A DNA stretch of 51,921 bases, from contig VFKE01000009.1 of assembly GCA_009885695.1 (NCBI GenBank), positions 1 to 51,921 of the forward strand. The letters are read 5' to 3'. The position numbers and the translations under genes are program-made. Source of the stretch: Verrucomicrobiota bacterium. GTDB taxonomy: Bacteria > Verrucomicrobiota > Verrucomicrobiia > Verrucomicrobiales > Verrucomicrobiaceae. Positions 8,067 to 18,118 of the stretch are shown piece after piece; within the stretch, counting starts at the first letter, position 1, and every line of letters starts with the position of its first letter. The notes under the pieces were generated by a model that ran no database searches, was not told the DNA's origin, and was given only the letters and a program-made list of their open reading frames with translations.

Positions 8067-9977
8067 ATGATTCCTCCAATCCGTTTCGTTGATCTAGAAG
8101 CCAAAAATGTGCCGACAGTTTCCGTAGCAAGGGTGTCTCACCCTTGCCAAGACAAGCGCGAGACGCCCTTGCTACGATTTATCAGGCAGCTTCTGTTCGT
8201 TGCCTGCGTGTTGATTTCCTGTCACGCGCTTCAGGCGCAGCTTCCCGAAATTAGCAGCCCGCCAAAACATCTCCGTGCGGAACTGATCTCGGAAGAATCG
8301 ACGATCGCGCCGGGCAAACCGTTTCGCGTTGCCGTCAGACTGGAACATGACGAGCACTGGCATTCCTATGGCAAAGTCATTCCTGAAGGAGTCACCGGAA
8401 AACCCACCCAAATTATCTGGACCTTACCTGCGGGATGGAAGGCTGACGACCTGCCCTGGCCACCGACAAAGACGGTCCCCTCCACCGGAGGAACCACTTC
8501 AGAAGGTTATGCCGGCATCGTGTATCTCGGCGCGCGACTCACACCGCCGGCTTCACTGAAACCCGGTTCAACCGTGAAACTCAAGGCTCAGGTCGATGCC
8601 CTGCTGTGCGACCCGGAGAACTGCGTTCCGGTGCGTGACTTGAATGTTACAATCGAAATCAAGGTCGCGGCGGAGTCGGCAGCCGATGCCAAGAACCGCG
8701 ACATCTTCAAGAATATTCCCGACATCAATGCGGAAGACAAGGGAGGAACCAAAGCGGCTCCCCCGCTCCGTGACGGCAGCCTGCTCTACTATTTGGTGCT
8801 GGCATTTTTCGGAGGCATGATCCTGAACATCATGCCCTGCGTGTTTCCGGTGCTGGCAATCAAGATCACCAGTGTCGTGAGCCAGGCGCAAGAGGACAAA
8901 CGCAAGCTGCTCATGCACGGACTGGCCTATACTTTTGGCGTGCTGGTATCGTTGTGGGCACTGGCCAGTGTTCTGCTGGCCTTGCGCTCCACGGGCGCGC
9001 AGTTCGGCTGGGGCTTCCAGCTTCAGTCGCCGTGGTTTGTCTATGGCATCGTGCTCATCATGGTCATCTTCGGATTGAATATGGCGGGCTTGTTCGAGGT
9101 GGGAACATCAGCGATCAGCGCCGGTGGGAATCTCACAGGGAAATCTGGAATATGGGGATCGTTTTTCTCGGGGCTTTTTGCGACAGTGGTGGCCACACCC
9201 TGCACAGCACCCTTGCTGGCCAATGCCCTGCCCGTGGCTCTTTCACTCCCGGCAGCGGGAGCGCTTTCCTTTTTCACCGTGATCGGTCTGGGACTGGCTT
9301 CGCCGTATCTGGTGCTCGCGCTCGCTCCCGGCCTCTTGAAGAAAATGCCACGGCCAGGAGCGTGGATGGAGAGTTTCAAGGAGGGCATGTCCTTCCTCAT
9401 GCTCGGTGCCGCCGGCTATTTCGTGTGGGTCTTGATGGGCCTGATCTCGGAAGAGAATCAGCGTGACCTGCTCATTGGACTGTCGGTGATCGCCATGGCC
9501 TTCTGGATCTACGGACGCTGGTGCGTGATCAGCAAGCCAAGTGCGGTTCGGCTGCGCGGAGGACTGGCGGCCCTGCTGGTGCTGGCGCTCGGCGTTTGGA
9601 TAAGTCATCCACGGGAAAAAGGACTGCAGTGGGAGAAATGGAGCCCTCAGACGGTGAAGGAACTCATCAACCATGGCAAGCCGGTCTACGTAGATTTCAC
9701 GGCCCGCTGGTGCTCGACCTGCCAGTTCAACCACCGGGTCTACGATGCACCGGAGATTCGTGCAGAAATCAAGCGACGCGGCATCGTGATGCTCAAGGCT
9801 GACTGGACGAACTACGATCCCGTGATCTCGCAAACGTTGAAGACGGAGTTCCAAACCGAGGCCGTGCCCTTGAATGTTCTCTATGTGCCGGGCCGTGAGA
9901 AACCGGTCATCCTGCCCAACCTCCTCACCGTGGCCAATGTCAAAGCCGCTTTCGCTGAACTCGACAAGCAGAAGTAA
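8067..9977 (+). CDS. DsbD-like protein-disulfide reductase
   Basis: 636 residues from ATG 8067. It passes electrons from cytoplasmic thioredoxin across the inner membrane to periplasmic proteins. Order: hydrophobic N-terminus (about 36-56), periplasmic DsbD-alpha-like domain with CDPENC (181-186), a membrane domain of about eight helices with the paired cysteines of NIMPCVFP (Cys258) and ATPCTAPLL (Cys379), and a C-terminal thioredoxin domain with WCSTC (Cys549, Cys552). The first 34 residues are unusual: they are largely encoded by a palindromic repeat (8123-8176). A TTG at 8169 would give a clean signal peptide (LLRFIRQLLFVACVLI) and may be the true start. Neither start has a clear ribosome site. 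Confidence 0.9.
   Translation: MIPPIRFVDLEAKNVPTVSVARVSHPCQDKRETPLLRFIRQLLFVACVLISCHALQAQLPEISSPPKHLRAELISEESTIAPGKPFRVAVRLEHDEHWHSYGKVIPEGVTGKPTQIIWTLPAGWKADDLPWPPTKTVPSTGGTTSEGYAGIVYLGARLTPPASLKPGSTVKLKAQVDALLCDPENCVPVRDLNVTIEIKVAAESAADAKNRDIFKNIPDINAEDKGGTKAAPPLRDGSLLYYLVLAFFGGMILNIMPCVFPVLAIKITSVVSQAQEDKRKLLMHGLAYTFGVLVSLWALASVLLALRSTGAQFGWGFQLQSPWFVYGIVLIMVIFGLNMAGLFEVGTSAISAGGNLTGKSGIWGSFFSGLFATVVATPCTAPLLANALPVALSLPAAGALSFFTVIGLGLASPYLVLALAPGLLKKMPRPGAWMESFKEGMSFLMLGAAGYFVWVLMGLISEENQRDLLIGLSVIAMAFWIYGRWCVISKPSAVRLRGGLAALLVLALGVWISHPREKGLQWEKWSPQTVKELINHGKPVYVDFTARWCSTCQFNHRVYDAPEIRAEIKRRGIVMLKADWTNYDPVISQTLKTEFQTEAVPLNVLYVPGREKPVILPNLLTVANVKAAFAELDKQK
8123..8176. repeat. Palindromic repeat inside the 5' end of dsbD
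   Basis: CGTAGCAAGGGTGTCT (8123-8138) is matched by AGACGCCCTTGCTACG (8161-8176) with one mismatch. Inside the left part is a perfect alternative hairpin, GCAAGGGTG-TCT-CACCCTTGC (8127-8147), with a 9-bp stem and a 3-nt loop. The two folds compete. It looks like a dispersed REP-type element now read as coding sequence. Confidence 0.8.
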
Positions 9978-10060
9978 CCACCTTTCGCACGAAGAACATC
10001 AATCTTAACTCGTTTGTTCCAGCGCTTGATTTGAGAGCCAACACATTGTAAGTCCGCAGC

Positions 10061-10663
10061 ATGAAATTTCTCCTCGCGCTCGCGCCCTGCCTCCTGCTCG
10101 CCAGTTGCGGGTTTAACACCACGGCCGTCAGCCTCGACTATCAGCCCCGGCTGGGGCAGAACATTCCCGGACCCCACATGGTGAGCATCGGCAAGTTCGC
10201 TGATATGCGACAGACGGGAGAATACAATCTGGGCACTGTTCGCAGCGCGATCGGCCTGCCGCTGGAATCATTGGTCACGCGAGTGCCGGTCGAATCCGTG
10301 GTGCGCAACGCATTCGCTCATGGCCTCAAGGCCCGTGGCATGCTCTACGCAGGGGCTGATGGCACTTACATTCTGTCCGGCGAGGTGCTCGACCTCAAAT
10401 GCAGCCAGATGCTCTATCCCACTGCATCCGCCAGCGTGCGCGTGAACATCGTGCGGCGCGGCAGCGGACAGATCGTTTACTCCAGAATCTACCAGTCAAC
10501 TCGCCAAGGTGATACCTACGCGCCTGGAAGCGGATCGCCAGTTCCCACATTAACCGATCTGACATCACGCGCGCTTCAGAACGTGGTGGACCAGTCTCTG
10601 GATGACCGGCAGCTTCGCTCCCGCTTGAAGGCTGCTGGGCCGGATGAGGCTTACCCGCTTTGA
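10061..10663 (+). CDS. Putative lipoprotein
   Basis: 200 residues. A short signal peptide ends in a lipobox (LLLASCG, lipidated Cys about residue 16), so the protein should be anchored to the periplasmic face of a membrane. The rest alternates strands and helices (MVSIGKFADMRQTGEYNLGT; ESVVRNAFAHGLKARGM; TYILSGEVLDLKC), a pattern seen in YajG/LPS-assembly-type lipoproteins that build an abab fold. That comparison is only structural impression. It starts 83 bp after dsbD on the same strand and converges on yraN. Confidence 0.7.
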   Translation: MKFLLALAPCLLLASCGFNTTAVSLDYQPRLGQNIPGPHMVSIGKFADMRQTGEYNLGTVRSAIGLPLESLVTRVPVESVVRNAFAHGLKARGMLYAGADGTYILSGEVLDLKCSQMLYPTASASVRVNIVRRGSGQIVYSRIYQSTRQGDTYAPGSGSPVPTLTDLTSRALQNVVDQSLDDRQLRSRLKAAGPDEAYPL

Positions 10664-10679
10664 GCGGGTGTAGCCAGCT

Positions 10680-11045
10680 TCAATCCACTCGGAATGCACC
10701 TTCGATAATCCGGATGTCTGCCTTCTCCCCGTCGCGGAGCACGATCTCAATGACATCACAGCGCGTTTTCACATTATTCTGGTGCAGCAGCTTCAGCCAG
10801 GCGCTTGCGCCGCGCAGAATGAGTTTCTCCTTGGCCGCAGTCACGGCTTCGCCCGGCCGGCCCAGCGCATCGCTGGTCCGGGTCTTCACCTCGACAAAAG
10901 TCAGTGTGTCACCATGGCGGGCCACGATGTCCACCTCGCCGCCCTGCGGGGCGCGGTAGTTGTGATGCAACACTTTGCGCCCGTTTCGGCGCAACCATTG
11001 CGCGGCGAGATGCTCGCCCCAGCGTCCGATGGTGTCCTTGTCCAC
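10680..11045 (-). CDS. YraN family (UPF0102) endonuclease-like protein
   Basis: About 121 residues from GTG 11045. Family features: GRWGEHLAAQWLRRNGRKVLHHNYR near the N-terminus and the restriction-endonuclease-like core GEVDIVARHGDTLTFVEVKTR, with the acidic and lysine residues of a PD-(D/E)xK site (D in GEVDI, ExK in VEVKTR). The frame extends back to ATG 11189, but that would overlap rnhB by 134 bp. GTG 11045 gives the normal family length and lies 10 bp after the rnhB stop. The rnhB-yraN order is common in bacteria. The cellular role of YraN is not well established. Confidence 0.85.
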   Translation of the reverse strand: MDKDTIGRWGEHLAAQWLRRNGRKVLHHNYRAPQGGEVDIVARHGDTLTFVEVKTRTSDALGRPGEAVTAAKEKLILRGASAWLKLLHQNNVKTRCDVIEIVLRDGEKADIRIIEGAFRVD

Positions 11046-11055
11046 CCGCGTTCCA

Positions 11056-11685
11056 TCACGATTCGTCAATCGCAAGCGTGAGCTGATAGACGGGTTCGAA
11101 AGAGCGGCGGTGCAGCGGGCAAGGACCATGTTGGCGTAGCGCCGCAAGGTGTGCGCGAGTCCCGTAGCCTTTGTGTGTTTCGAAGCCATATTCGGAATAT
11201 TCCCGCGCCGCAGCGATCATGAACCGGTCGCGTGTCACTTTGGCGATGACACTGGCCGCCGCAATCGAAAGGCTGAGCGAATCCCCCTTCACCAGCGCCT
11301 GGCATGGCAGAGGAAAATTCGGAACGGGTTTGCCGTCGATGAGTACAAAGTTCGGGCTGGGCGCAAGCTCCAACACAGCCCGGCACATCGCCGCGTGCGT
11401 GGCGCGCAAGATGTTGATCCGGTCGATCTCATCCGCGTGGATCATGACCACGCTCCAGACGAGTCCGGGCATGACGGTGATCTCCTCATAAATCCGCTCG
11501 CGCTTATCCACGCTGAGTTGCTTGGAGTCGTTCAAGGAATCATGCTCAAATCCGTCGGGCAACACCACCGCCGCCGCGCAGACCGGCCCAGCCAGCGGTC
11601 CGCGTCCGGCTTCGTCGATGCCAGCCACAAGGTCGTGCCCCTGGCACTTCCACTCGAGTTCATAGCACATTGTTGGCCGGCTCAT
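11056..11685 (-). CDS. rnhB: Ribonuclease HII
   Basis: 209 residues. It cleaves RNA in RNA-DNA hybrids and at single ribonucleotides in DNA. The signature GIDEAGRGPLAGPV holds two acidic metal ligands (Asp24, Glu25). Asp117 (LIDGKPVP) and Asp135 in VKGDSLSLSIAAASVIAKVTRD complete the usual DEDD set. The C-terminal HKGYGTRAHLAALRQHGPCPLHRRSFEPV is typical. An alternative start at Met6 is possible. It lies directly upstream of yraN on the same strand. Confidence 0.96.
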   Translation of the reverse strand: MSRPTMCYELEWKCQGHDLVAGIDEAGRGPLAGPVCAAAVVLPDGFEHDSLNDSKQLSVDKRERIYEEITVMPGLVWSVVMIHADEIDRINILRATHAAMCRAVLELAPSPNFVLIDGKPVPNFPLPCQALVKGDSLSLSIAAASVIAKVTRDRFMIAAAREYSEYGFETHKGYGTRAHLAALRQHGPCPLHRRSFEPVYQLTLAIDES

Positions 11686-11734
11686 GCACGACCATGCTAG
11701 TTCGTCAGCGGAATAATTCCAGTGAGACGCTCAG

Positions 11735-12001
11735 TCACCCCTTTTTGCGCTGGCCCCGACTGGCCTGACGGGACTGATTGGAGCGCTCGATATTTCTCTG
11801 TGACTGGCGTGAACCCATCACCCGGTGGCTGACAGACCGGATTTCATCCCGGCTGCCCGGACCCTTCGAGGTGCGTGCCGAGGGAATGCCGCTTTCGTGC
11901 AGTTTCAAGCGGGCTTCCACCGGCTCGGGTTTGGGCAGGATTTCGATCGCGCGGTCGGCGTTTGGTTTGAGCCGTTTCGTTTTCGTGCGGGATTTCGACA
12001 T
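11735..12001 (-). CDS. Small basic hypothetical protein
   Basis: 88 residues, strongly basic and polar, with many Lys/Arg/Ser/Gln at both ends (MSKSRTKTKRLKPNADRAIE; QSRQASRGQRKKG). No membrane segment and no recognised domain. The composition suggests a nucleic-acid-binding or ribosome-associated protein, but that is inference. It lies between rnhB and the MBL hydrolase, same strand as both, with 49 bp and 89 bp gaps. Several antisense frames are open here, so coding status is likely but not certain. Confidence 0.5.
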   Translation of the reverse strand: MSKSRTKTKRLKPNADRAIEILPKPEPVEARLKLHESGIPSARTSKGPGSRDEIRSVSHRVMGSRQSQRNIERSNQSRQASRGQRKKG

Positions 12002-12090
12002 AGTTTTGCAACGTTGTTCGGATCCAGTCTCTACCTTTTCCCGGTCGCCCGCAAGCCATCCCTTGCGTCTCGTTTGCCGGATCGTGCGTC

Positions 12091-12936
12091 TTAACGATGG
12101 AGCACATTCAAGGAAGACCCCTCGCTGGCGACAGTCACTGGATAAGCCGGCGCCAGTTCTGCGATCACGCTGCGATGCATCTGTTCGAGCAACTCATCAT
12201 GGTGCAACGGATCGTGATGAAAGGCTACCAGGCTTCCGATCCCGGCCAAGTTGGCAAATTGAATGGCCTGTCGCATGGAGGAGTGCCCCCAGCCAATTCG
12301 CGTACGGTATTCATCGTCGGAATATTGCGAATCATGAATGAGCATGTCCGCGTCTTCGGCCACGACCATGCCCGAGACCCATGCCGGATCGTTGACGAAC
12401 CTCTCCGTTCCCAGGATCGGTTCATGGTCGGGGAGATAACAAACAGACCCTGCCGCGCCTTCGATGCGGAAGCCGACCGTTGGCCCAGGATGGCAGACTA
12501 ATACTGACTTCACCCGGAACTCGCCAATTTCCTCGTCCATCCGTGAAGCATCATGCACGAACAACTTGCACGGCAGGTCGCGCATGTGGATCGGAAAAAA
12601 CGGGGGCGAAAGATAGCGGTTCAAACGTGCAGTCAGGCGCAGGGTGACGCTGGCAGGCCCCCAGATATGCACCTCCATGTCCGGGTTGTAGAGCGCGGCG
12701 AAAAAACCCAGCCCCTGAATGTGGTCCATGTGCAAATGCGAAAGCAGCACATCCACCCGTTTTAGTCCAGGCGGCAGGCTTGTTCCCAGTTCGCGAATGC
12801 CCGTACCCGCATCCAGCACCAGCACCGTGCCTTGGGGGCCTGTGATTTGAACACAAGAGGTGTTCCCTCCATAGCGGAGGGTCGCCCGCCCAGGGGTGGC
12901 CAGCGATCCACGCGTCCCCCAGAACGTGACATTCAT
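12091..12936 (-). CDS. MBL-fold metallo-hydrolase, phosphodiesterase-like
   Basis: 281 residues. The N-terminus VTFWGTRGSLATPGRATLRY is typical of MBL-fold hydrolases related to cyclic-nucleotide phosphodiesterases and PhnP. The metal motif SHLHMDHIQG gives His67, His69, Asp71 and His72. Further ligands are probably in VCHPG, HDSQYSDDEY and FHHDP. The start at 12936 was chosen because GGAG lies 8 nt upstream and because ATG overlaps the stop of the PAS gene (ATGA), so the pair is translationally coupled. Substrate unknown; a nucleotide-type phosphodiester is the best guess. Confidence 0.85.
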   Translation of the reverse strand: MNVTFWGTRGSLATPGRATLRYGGNTSCVQITGPQGTVLVLDAGTGIRELGTSLPPGLKRVDVLLSHLHMDHIQGLGFFAALYNPDMEVHIWGPASVTLRLTARLNRYLSPPFFPIHMRDLPCKLFVHDASRMDEEIGEFRVKSVLVCHPGPTVGFRIEGAAGSVCYLPDHEPILGTERFVNDPAWVSGMVVAEDADMLIHDSQYSDDEYRTRIGWGHSSMRQAIQFANLAGIGSLVAFHHDPLHHDELLEQMHRSVIAELAPAYPVTVASEGSSLNVLHR

Positions 12937-13361
12937 TTCTTTGGCTCCTTGATCTCCCAAAATATGGCGGCAGCACCGGCCACTTGTTTCTGCTGTCCGA
13001 TGATGGGGATGGCGGTGACTTCGATCTGGCGCTTGCGACCATCCAGTCCCCGGATGGTGATGCGCTTGTGAGCGGGCCTGTGCTGGCTCAGGGCGATGGC
13101 CAGCGGAAGATCCGGCGACGCAATCGGGTTTCCATCTTCATCGAAAGTGTGAAACAGCGCTGCCAGTTCGGGCACCTGCATGGGGCCGGATTCCTCAAAG
13201 CGTCGCCCTAAAATTTTCTCGGCAGGTTCATTATAATAGACCAGGTTGCCGCTGGCATCGACCAGGAACACGGGCATGGCCAGACAGCTGGCAAGCTGTC
13301 GCATCAAAATTAGCTCGATGTCCATCTGTCGCATTTCAGGTTGATTTTTAACACTCGCCAT
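12933..13361 (-). CDS. Single PAS-domain protein
   Basis: About 142 residues from ATG 13361. One PAS domain covers most of the protein: LASCLAMPVFLVDASGNLVYYNEPAEKILGR at the start, a central helical part and the beta-sheet end KRITIRGLDGRKRQIEVTAIPIIGQQKQVAGAAAIFWEI. No kinase, GGDEF or other output domain is attached. The next gene, an MBL-fold hydrolase, starts within its stop codon, which suggests the hydrolase is the partner or output. A bound ligand cannot be told from sequence. Confidence 0.8.
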   Translation of the reverse strand: MASVKNQPEMRQMDIELILMRQLASCLAMPVFLVDASGNLVYYNEPAEKILGRRFEESGPMQVPELAALFHTFDEDGNPIASPDLPLAIALSQHRPAHKRITIRGLDGRKRQIEVTAIPIIGQQKQVAGAAAIFWEIKEPKK

Positions 13362-13397
13362 CAAGAGGCAAGGGGAATTTTTTCATCATCGTGCAAA

Positions 13398-14417
13398 TCA
13401 GGGTGATTCGTAGCGGCGCGGACGCGCGCCGATATAGACCGGGGATCGCTGTCGCTCCAAGACTGGCCAGGGAAGGTCAAACTGGGTATTGAAGGCCGCA
13501 AAGTCCAGTCGCCCGCCTCCGGTGCGCAGAGTGTATTGCAGCGCCCGCCCGCCGTCCAGCAACGTGGCGTGCTGCACATTGAGCTTCTGAGCGAGCGCCG
13601 CGACCTCCGCCACATTCATGATGCCGCCGTTGCCCGACACGATAAACACGATGGTGCCATTTTGCCGCGTCCCGGCCAGCGCCCGGTAGGTGATTTTTTC
13701 GCCGTCGAAATATTTGACCGGTGCCAGATCAACATAAGAAAAGACAGTGTGATTTTTCATCAGTGATGGATAACCCTGCGTCGCCTCGGTCAGAACGCCC
13801 GGCGATTCCTCAAACAGCGATTTCGGCCCGAACCCCGGCCTTCCATCCTTGACGAAAAAGTACCCCGTCCACGCGGGAAACGGCGCGTTGCACTGTTTTC
13901 CCTTGTGAACCACCAGCCCCAGCGGCTTGCCTTTGGGATCGCGAAAATTCGCGGTGATGGCGAAGGCAAGACCATCCGTCGTGGCCTGCTCATCGGCGGT
14001 GGTCAGCGTGAAGTGCTCGTGGAAGCTCGTGAAGAAATCAAACCGCCCCGGCTCGAACTCAATGACATTCACTCTGGAGGCAAACATCATCCGAGCAATG
14101 CGCTGGGAAACATTCTCCGGCTGACGTCGAACAGATAGTGACCGCCACATGACACCATCTCCCTCGCCCTGTCTTTCCAGCGCATGCTCGATCTCCGTTT
14201 GAGTGAAATCAGCCAGCCGTTTCCATTTGCTTCCGCCAGCTCGAATCTCCATCGGCTGCGCGGAAGTACGGAAAGCCAGGCTGACTATGTTGCTGCGCAG
14301 ATTTAAATAATGATCTGCCACCAGGAAAATGATCAATCCAGCCACCACCCCTGAAAGCAAGAGCCGCACGAGGCAGCCGCCCCAAGTTCTGCGTCTTGCT
14401 GTGTCGGGCTTGCTCAC
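13398..14417 (-). CDS. Phosphodiester glycosidase (NAGPA/DUF2233) family protein
   Basis: 339 residues. One N-terminal membrane helix (about 18-37, LVRLLLSGVVAGLIIFLVAD) anchors it, so the domain should face the periplasm. The remainder has the family layout: NVIEFEPGRFDFFTSF, AITANFRDPKGKPLGLVV, and the C-terminal VSGNGGIMNVAEVAALAQKLN followed by LLDGGRALQY. The family includes the enzyme that removes GlcNAc caps from mannose-6-phosphate; bacterial roles are mostly unknown. Its ATG overlaps the helicase stop by 4 bp, so it is co-transcribed with the helicase. Confidence 0.85.
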   Translation of the reverse strand: MSKPDTARRRTWGGCLVRLLLSGVVAGLIIFLVADHYLNLRSNIVSLAFRTSAQPMEIRAGGSKWKRLADFTQTEIEHALERQGEGDGVMWRSLSVRRQPENVSQRIARMMFASRVNVIEFEPGRFDFFTSFHEHFTLTTADEQATTDGLAFAITANFRDPKGKPLGLVVHKGKQCNAPFPAWTGYFFVKDGRPGFGPKSLFEESPGVLTEATQGYPSLMKNHTVFSYVDLAPVKYFDGEKITYRALAGTRQNGTIVFIVSGNGGIMNVAEVAALAQKLNVQHATLLDGGRALQYTLRTGGGRLDFAAFNTQFDLPWPVLERQRSPVYIGARPRRYESP

Positions 14418-16435
14418 GGGAAGACGCTACGCACGTTCCACTTTTCCATCAAGTTCGATGGCAAATCCGCGATGAAGCGCGAAGGGCGCTGGAGCACATT
14501 TCCATCCCGGGCCTGAAAGAACATCGTTGGATAAGTGAGATACAACTCATCCTTGGCACGCGTCACCGTCACATAAAACAAGCGCCGCTCTTCTTCCAGT
14601 CCATCTTCACCGCCGTTTTCCAGCACCCGTTTGTTCGGGAACATCCCCTCCGCCAGCCATACGGCAAAAACCGCGCCCCACTCCAGTCCCTTGGCCTGAT
14701 GCGCCGTGGTCAGGGTCACGCTCACCCGGTCCTGCGTATCGGAGTCGGGTCGCTCATCCGTATCCACCCCGCTGACCAGCGCCAGCTGGCTGAGAAATTC
14801 TCCAGTGTCACTGAAGCGCGCGGAATAGTTGTCGAGCTGCTCGAGATCCTGCTGCCGCTGTTCGTAGTTCTTGAACTTTACCTGCATGTAATCCTCATAG
14901 ACACCTTCCATGACGCTGCGGATCATCGCTGCGGGCGGCTGAGGTTTTCCACCGGCATCCAGCAACTCATCAAGCGTATAGCAGGTCTGGGCCCACACTT
15001 TCTCCGCCTTGCGCGGCACCTTGAGTTTCAGCAGATAATCGGAAAAGACTCCGCTCATGGTTTCGCCACGCGCCCCATTCGATTTCATCCAGCCATCCCA
15101 GAGTCGCGCCGCGCTCATGCTGCCAATGCCCGGCACCAGCCGCACTAGGCGTATGAAAGAAAGCTCGTCACTCCGGTTCAGGGCGAACTTCATGAACGCC
15201 GCCACATCTTTCACATGCGCCTGCTCGAAGAAACGCAATCCGCTGGTGATGGCAAACGGTATGCCGCATTTGGTCAGCTCCATCTGGATTTCCAACGAAT
15301 GAAAATGCGCCCGGTAGATCACTGCGATCTCGTTCAAGTTCACGCCCTCGTCTCGGAGTTCCAGGATGCGTTGCGCCACGAAGGCCGCCTGCGCGGACGG
15401 ACTGTCAAGCGGCACCAGCGCGGGCAGAGTCCCCCTTCCTTTTCGCGCCGGACGCAGCGCCTTGGTGAACTGGCCGTGATTCACGGCGATGGCCGCATTG
15501 GCCAATGTCAGCACCTCGGGCACACTGCGGTAGTTGACCTCGATTTTATAGACTTTCGCCTGCGGAAATCGCCGAGGAAACTCCAGAATGTTCTTCAAAT
15601 TCGCCCCACGCCAGGAGTAGATGCTCTGCGCATCATCTCCGACCACCATGAGATGGCCCCTCGGTCCTGCCAGTAATTCGACAAGCTCGCTTTGCAGCGT
15701 GTTGGTGTCCTGATACTCGTCCACCAGAATGAACTGAAACTGCCGCTGATAGCGCTCGCAAAGATCACCATGCTCCTGAAACAATCGCAAGGTCAGCAGC
15801 AGCAGATCATCGAAGTCCACGTTGTTCGTCTCCAGCTTCTTGGCAGCATAAAGCGCGCGCATCTGGAGAATGCCTTCCAGCACCGGCGCGAAATAGGGAT
15901 AACGCTCGTGAACCACCTGCTTGATCCCCTCGCCCGTGTTGTCCGCCAATGAAAAAATCTCGCCTAGCACCTCCGGTTTGGGGAAGCGATGCTGCGTTGT
16001 GTCCAGTCCGCTCGAGGCCAGCACCGTGTCCATCAGATCCTTTTGATCTTCGCGATCCATGATCGAGAACCCGGGGCGCAATCCCACGCGATCAGCATGA
16101 TGACGCAAGATTCGATTCCCGATCGAATGAAATGTCCCGCCCCAAAGCCGCCTTGTCTCCACTGGCAAGAGTGACTGCACGCGATCCAGCATCTCCCGCG
16201 CGGCTTTGTTCGTGAAAGTGAGCAGCAGGATGTTTTCCGGAGCGATGCCGTTGTCGAGGAGGTAAGCCACGCGATACGTCAGCGTGCGTGTTTTTCCACT
16301 GCCCGCTCCAGCAATCACCAGCGACGGTCCCGGCGGAGCCGTCACCGCCGCAAATTGCTGATCGTTCAACTCCGCACGGTAATCAATCCGGTGTGCGGCA
16401 CTGGCGGAGGGTTGCAGATCGTAGTCGCGGGACAT
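14414..16435 (-). CDS. UvrD/Rep/PcrA-type DNA helicase
   Basis: 673 residues. A superfamily 1A helicase that unwinds DNA 3' to 5' with ATP in repair and replication restart. Motifs in order: Q-like LNDQQFAAV (about 23-31), Walker A AGAGSGKT (42-49), TFTNKAA, Walker B ILVDEYQDTN (236-245), motif III GDDAQSIYSWRGA, motif IV INYRS-like VNYRSVPEV, motif V TAHQAKGLEW and motif VI VTRAKDELYL. The C-terminus is shorter than in E. coli UvrD. Its stop overlaps the start of the glycosidase gene. It could be called PcrA- or UvrD-like; sequence alone does not decide. Confidence 0.92.
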   Translation of the reverse strand: MSRDYDLQPSASAAHRIDYRAELNDQQFAAVTAPPGPSLVIAGAGSGKTRTLTYRVAYLLDNGIAPENILLLTFTNKAAREMLDRVQSLLPVETRRLWGGTFHSIGNRILRHHADRVGLRPGFSIMDREDQKDLMDTVLASSGLDTTQHRFPKPEVLGEIFSLADNTGEGIKQVVHERYPYFAPVLEGILQMRALYAAKKLETNNVDFDDLLLLTLRLFQEHGDLCERYQRQFQFILVDEYQDTNTLQSELVELLAGPRGHLMVVGDDAQSIYSWRGANLKNILEFPRRFPQAKVYKIEVNYRSVPEVLTLANAAIAVNHGQFTKALRPARKGRGTLPALVPLDSPSAQAAFVAQRILELRDEGVNLNEIAVIYRAHFHSLEIQMELTKCGIPFAITSGLRFFEQAHVKDVAAFMKFALNRSDELSFIRLVRLVPGIGSMSAARLWDGWMKSNGARGETMSGVFSDYLLKLKVPRKAEKVWAQTCYTLDELLDAGGKPQPPAAMIRSVMEGVYEDYMQVKFKNYEQRQQDLEQLDNYSARFSDTGEFLSQLALVSGVDTDERPDSDTQDRVSVTLTTAHQAKGLEWGAVFAVWLAEGMFPNKRVLENGGEDGLEEERRLFYVTVTRAKDELYLTYPTMFFQARDGNVLQRPSRFIADLPSNLMEKWNVRSVFP

Positions 16436-16541
16436 GCGGGGAGCGTGATCTAATCCAGCCCGTGATTTCTGCGACCGAAATTACAAGCTGTCACGCCTTA
16501 GAGCACCGTCATGCCGCGATGTCACGAAGCCGAAGGTCATC

Positions 16542-17528
<987 letters not shown>

Positions 17529-17690
17529 GGATGGTTGGAAAGGAAACGTCCTGATAAAGCCGCATTTGCCGCTCAATCAAGTATTGTCTGCTACCAATCC
17601 ACGTTTCTCCTGCCACTATGGCAATTTGATCTCGTTCTTAGTGTTCAATTTCGTGTCCAGCAGACGGATCGTCAGCGGCTTGCCCAATCC

Positions 17691-18065
17691 TTATGCTGCG
17701 ATATCCTCACCAATTTGTTGAAAGGCCGACACGACCTGCTCACTCTTCCAATCCCATTCGCCGACGAAGGAAACCACAGTCCCCTCCTTGTCATCTTTCT
17801 TGAGGAGCACGTCCACTGCGTTCTTGCCACTCATGTAACCGTTTGCTTTGAGGGCTTCATCAAGGTTTTTCGCGTCCGCTTCAGTGGCATTTCCTGAATA
17901 ATTGACGGACTCCTTGTCGCTCACCTTGTATTTGGTGCCCATCATGAGTTTCTGCCCGATGAAAATCATCGCAATAACGAGGATGGCGATGACCGAGATG
18001 ACTTTGGTGGCGATACTGCCGAATCGCGTTGCTTTGGAAGGTGCGGGTGCAGGTGCGTTGTCCAT
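17691..18065 (-). CDS. Small membrane-anchored hypothetical protein
   Basis: 124 residues. A Pro/Ala-rich cytoplasmic tail, then one membrane helix (about 21-40, TKVISVIAILVIAMIFIGQK), then an 80-residue external domain (YKVSDKESVNYSGNATEADA; EGTVVSFVGEWDWKSEQVVS). I do not recognise a named family. The pattern KNLDEALKANGYMSGK plus VDVLLKKDDKEGTVV resembles a small alpha/beta module. It lies between mdh and the long Cys/Met PLP enzyme on the same strand. Confidence 0.6.
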   Translation of the reverse strand: MDNAPAPAPSKATRFGSIATKVISVIAILVIAMIFIGQKLMMGTKYKVSDKESVNYSGNATEADAKNLDEALKANGYMSGKNAVDVLLKKDDKEGTVVSFVGEWDWKSEQVVSAFQQIGEDIAA

Positions 18066-18118
18066 GACCCAGCGGTAGATGACTTAATGAATTGAACAAG
18101 TGGAAAATGCTCCACCCC

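Noticed and set aside
14396..15148. Long open frame on the plus strand inside the helicase gene
   Set aside because: Typical antisense frame in GC-rich DNA; the minus strand carries all helicase motifs.
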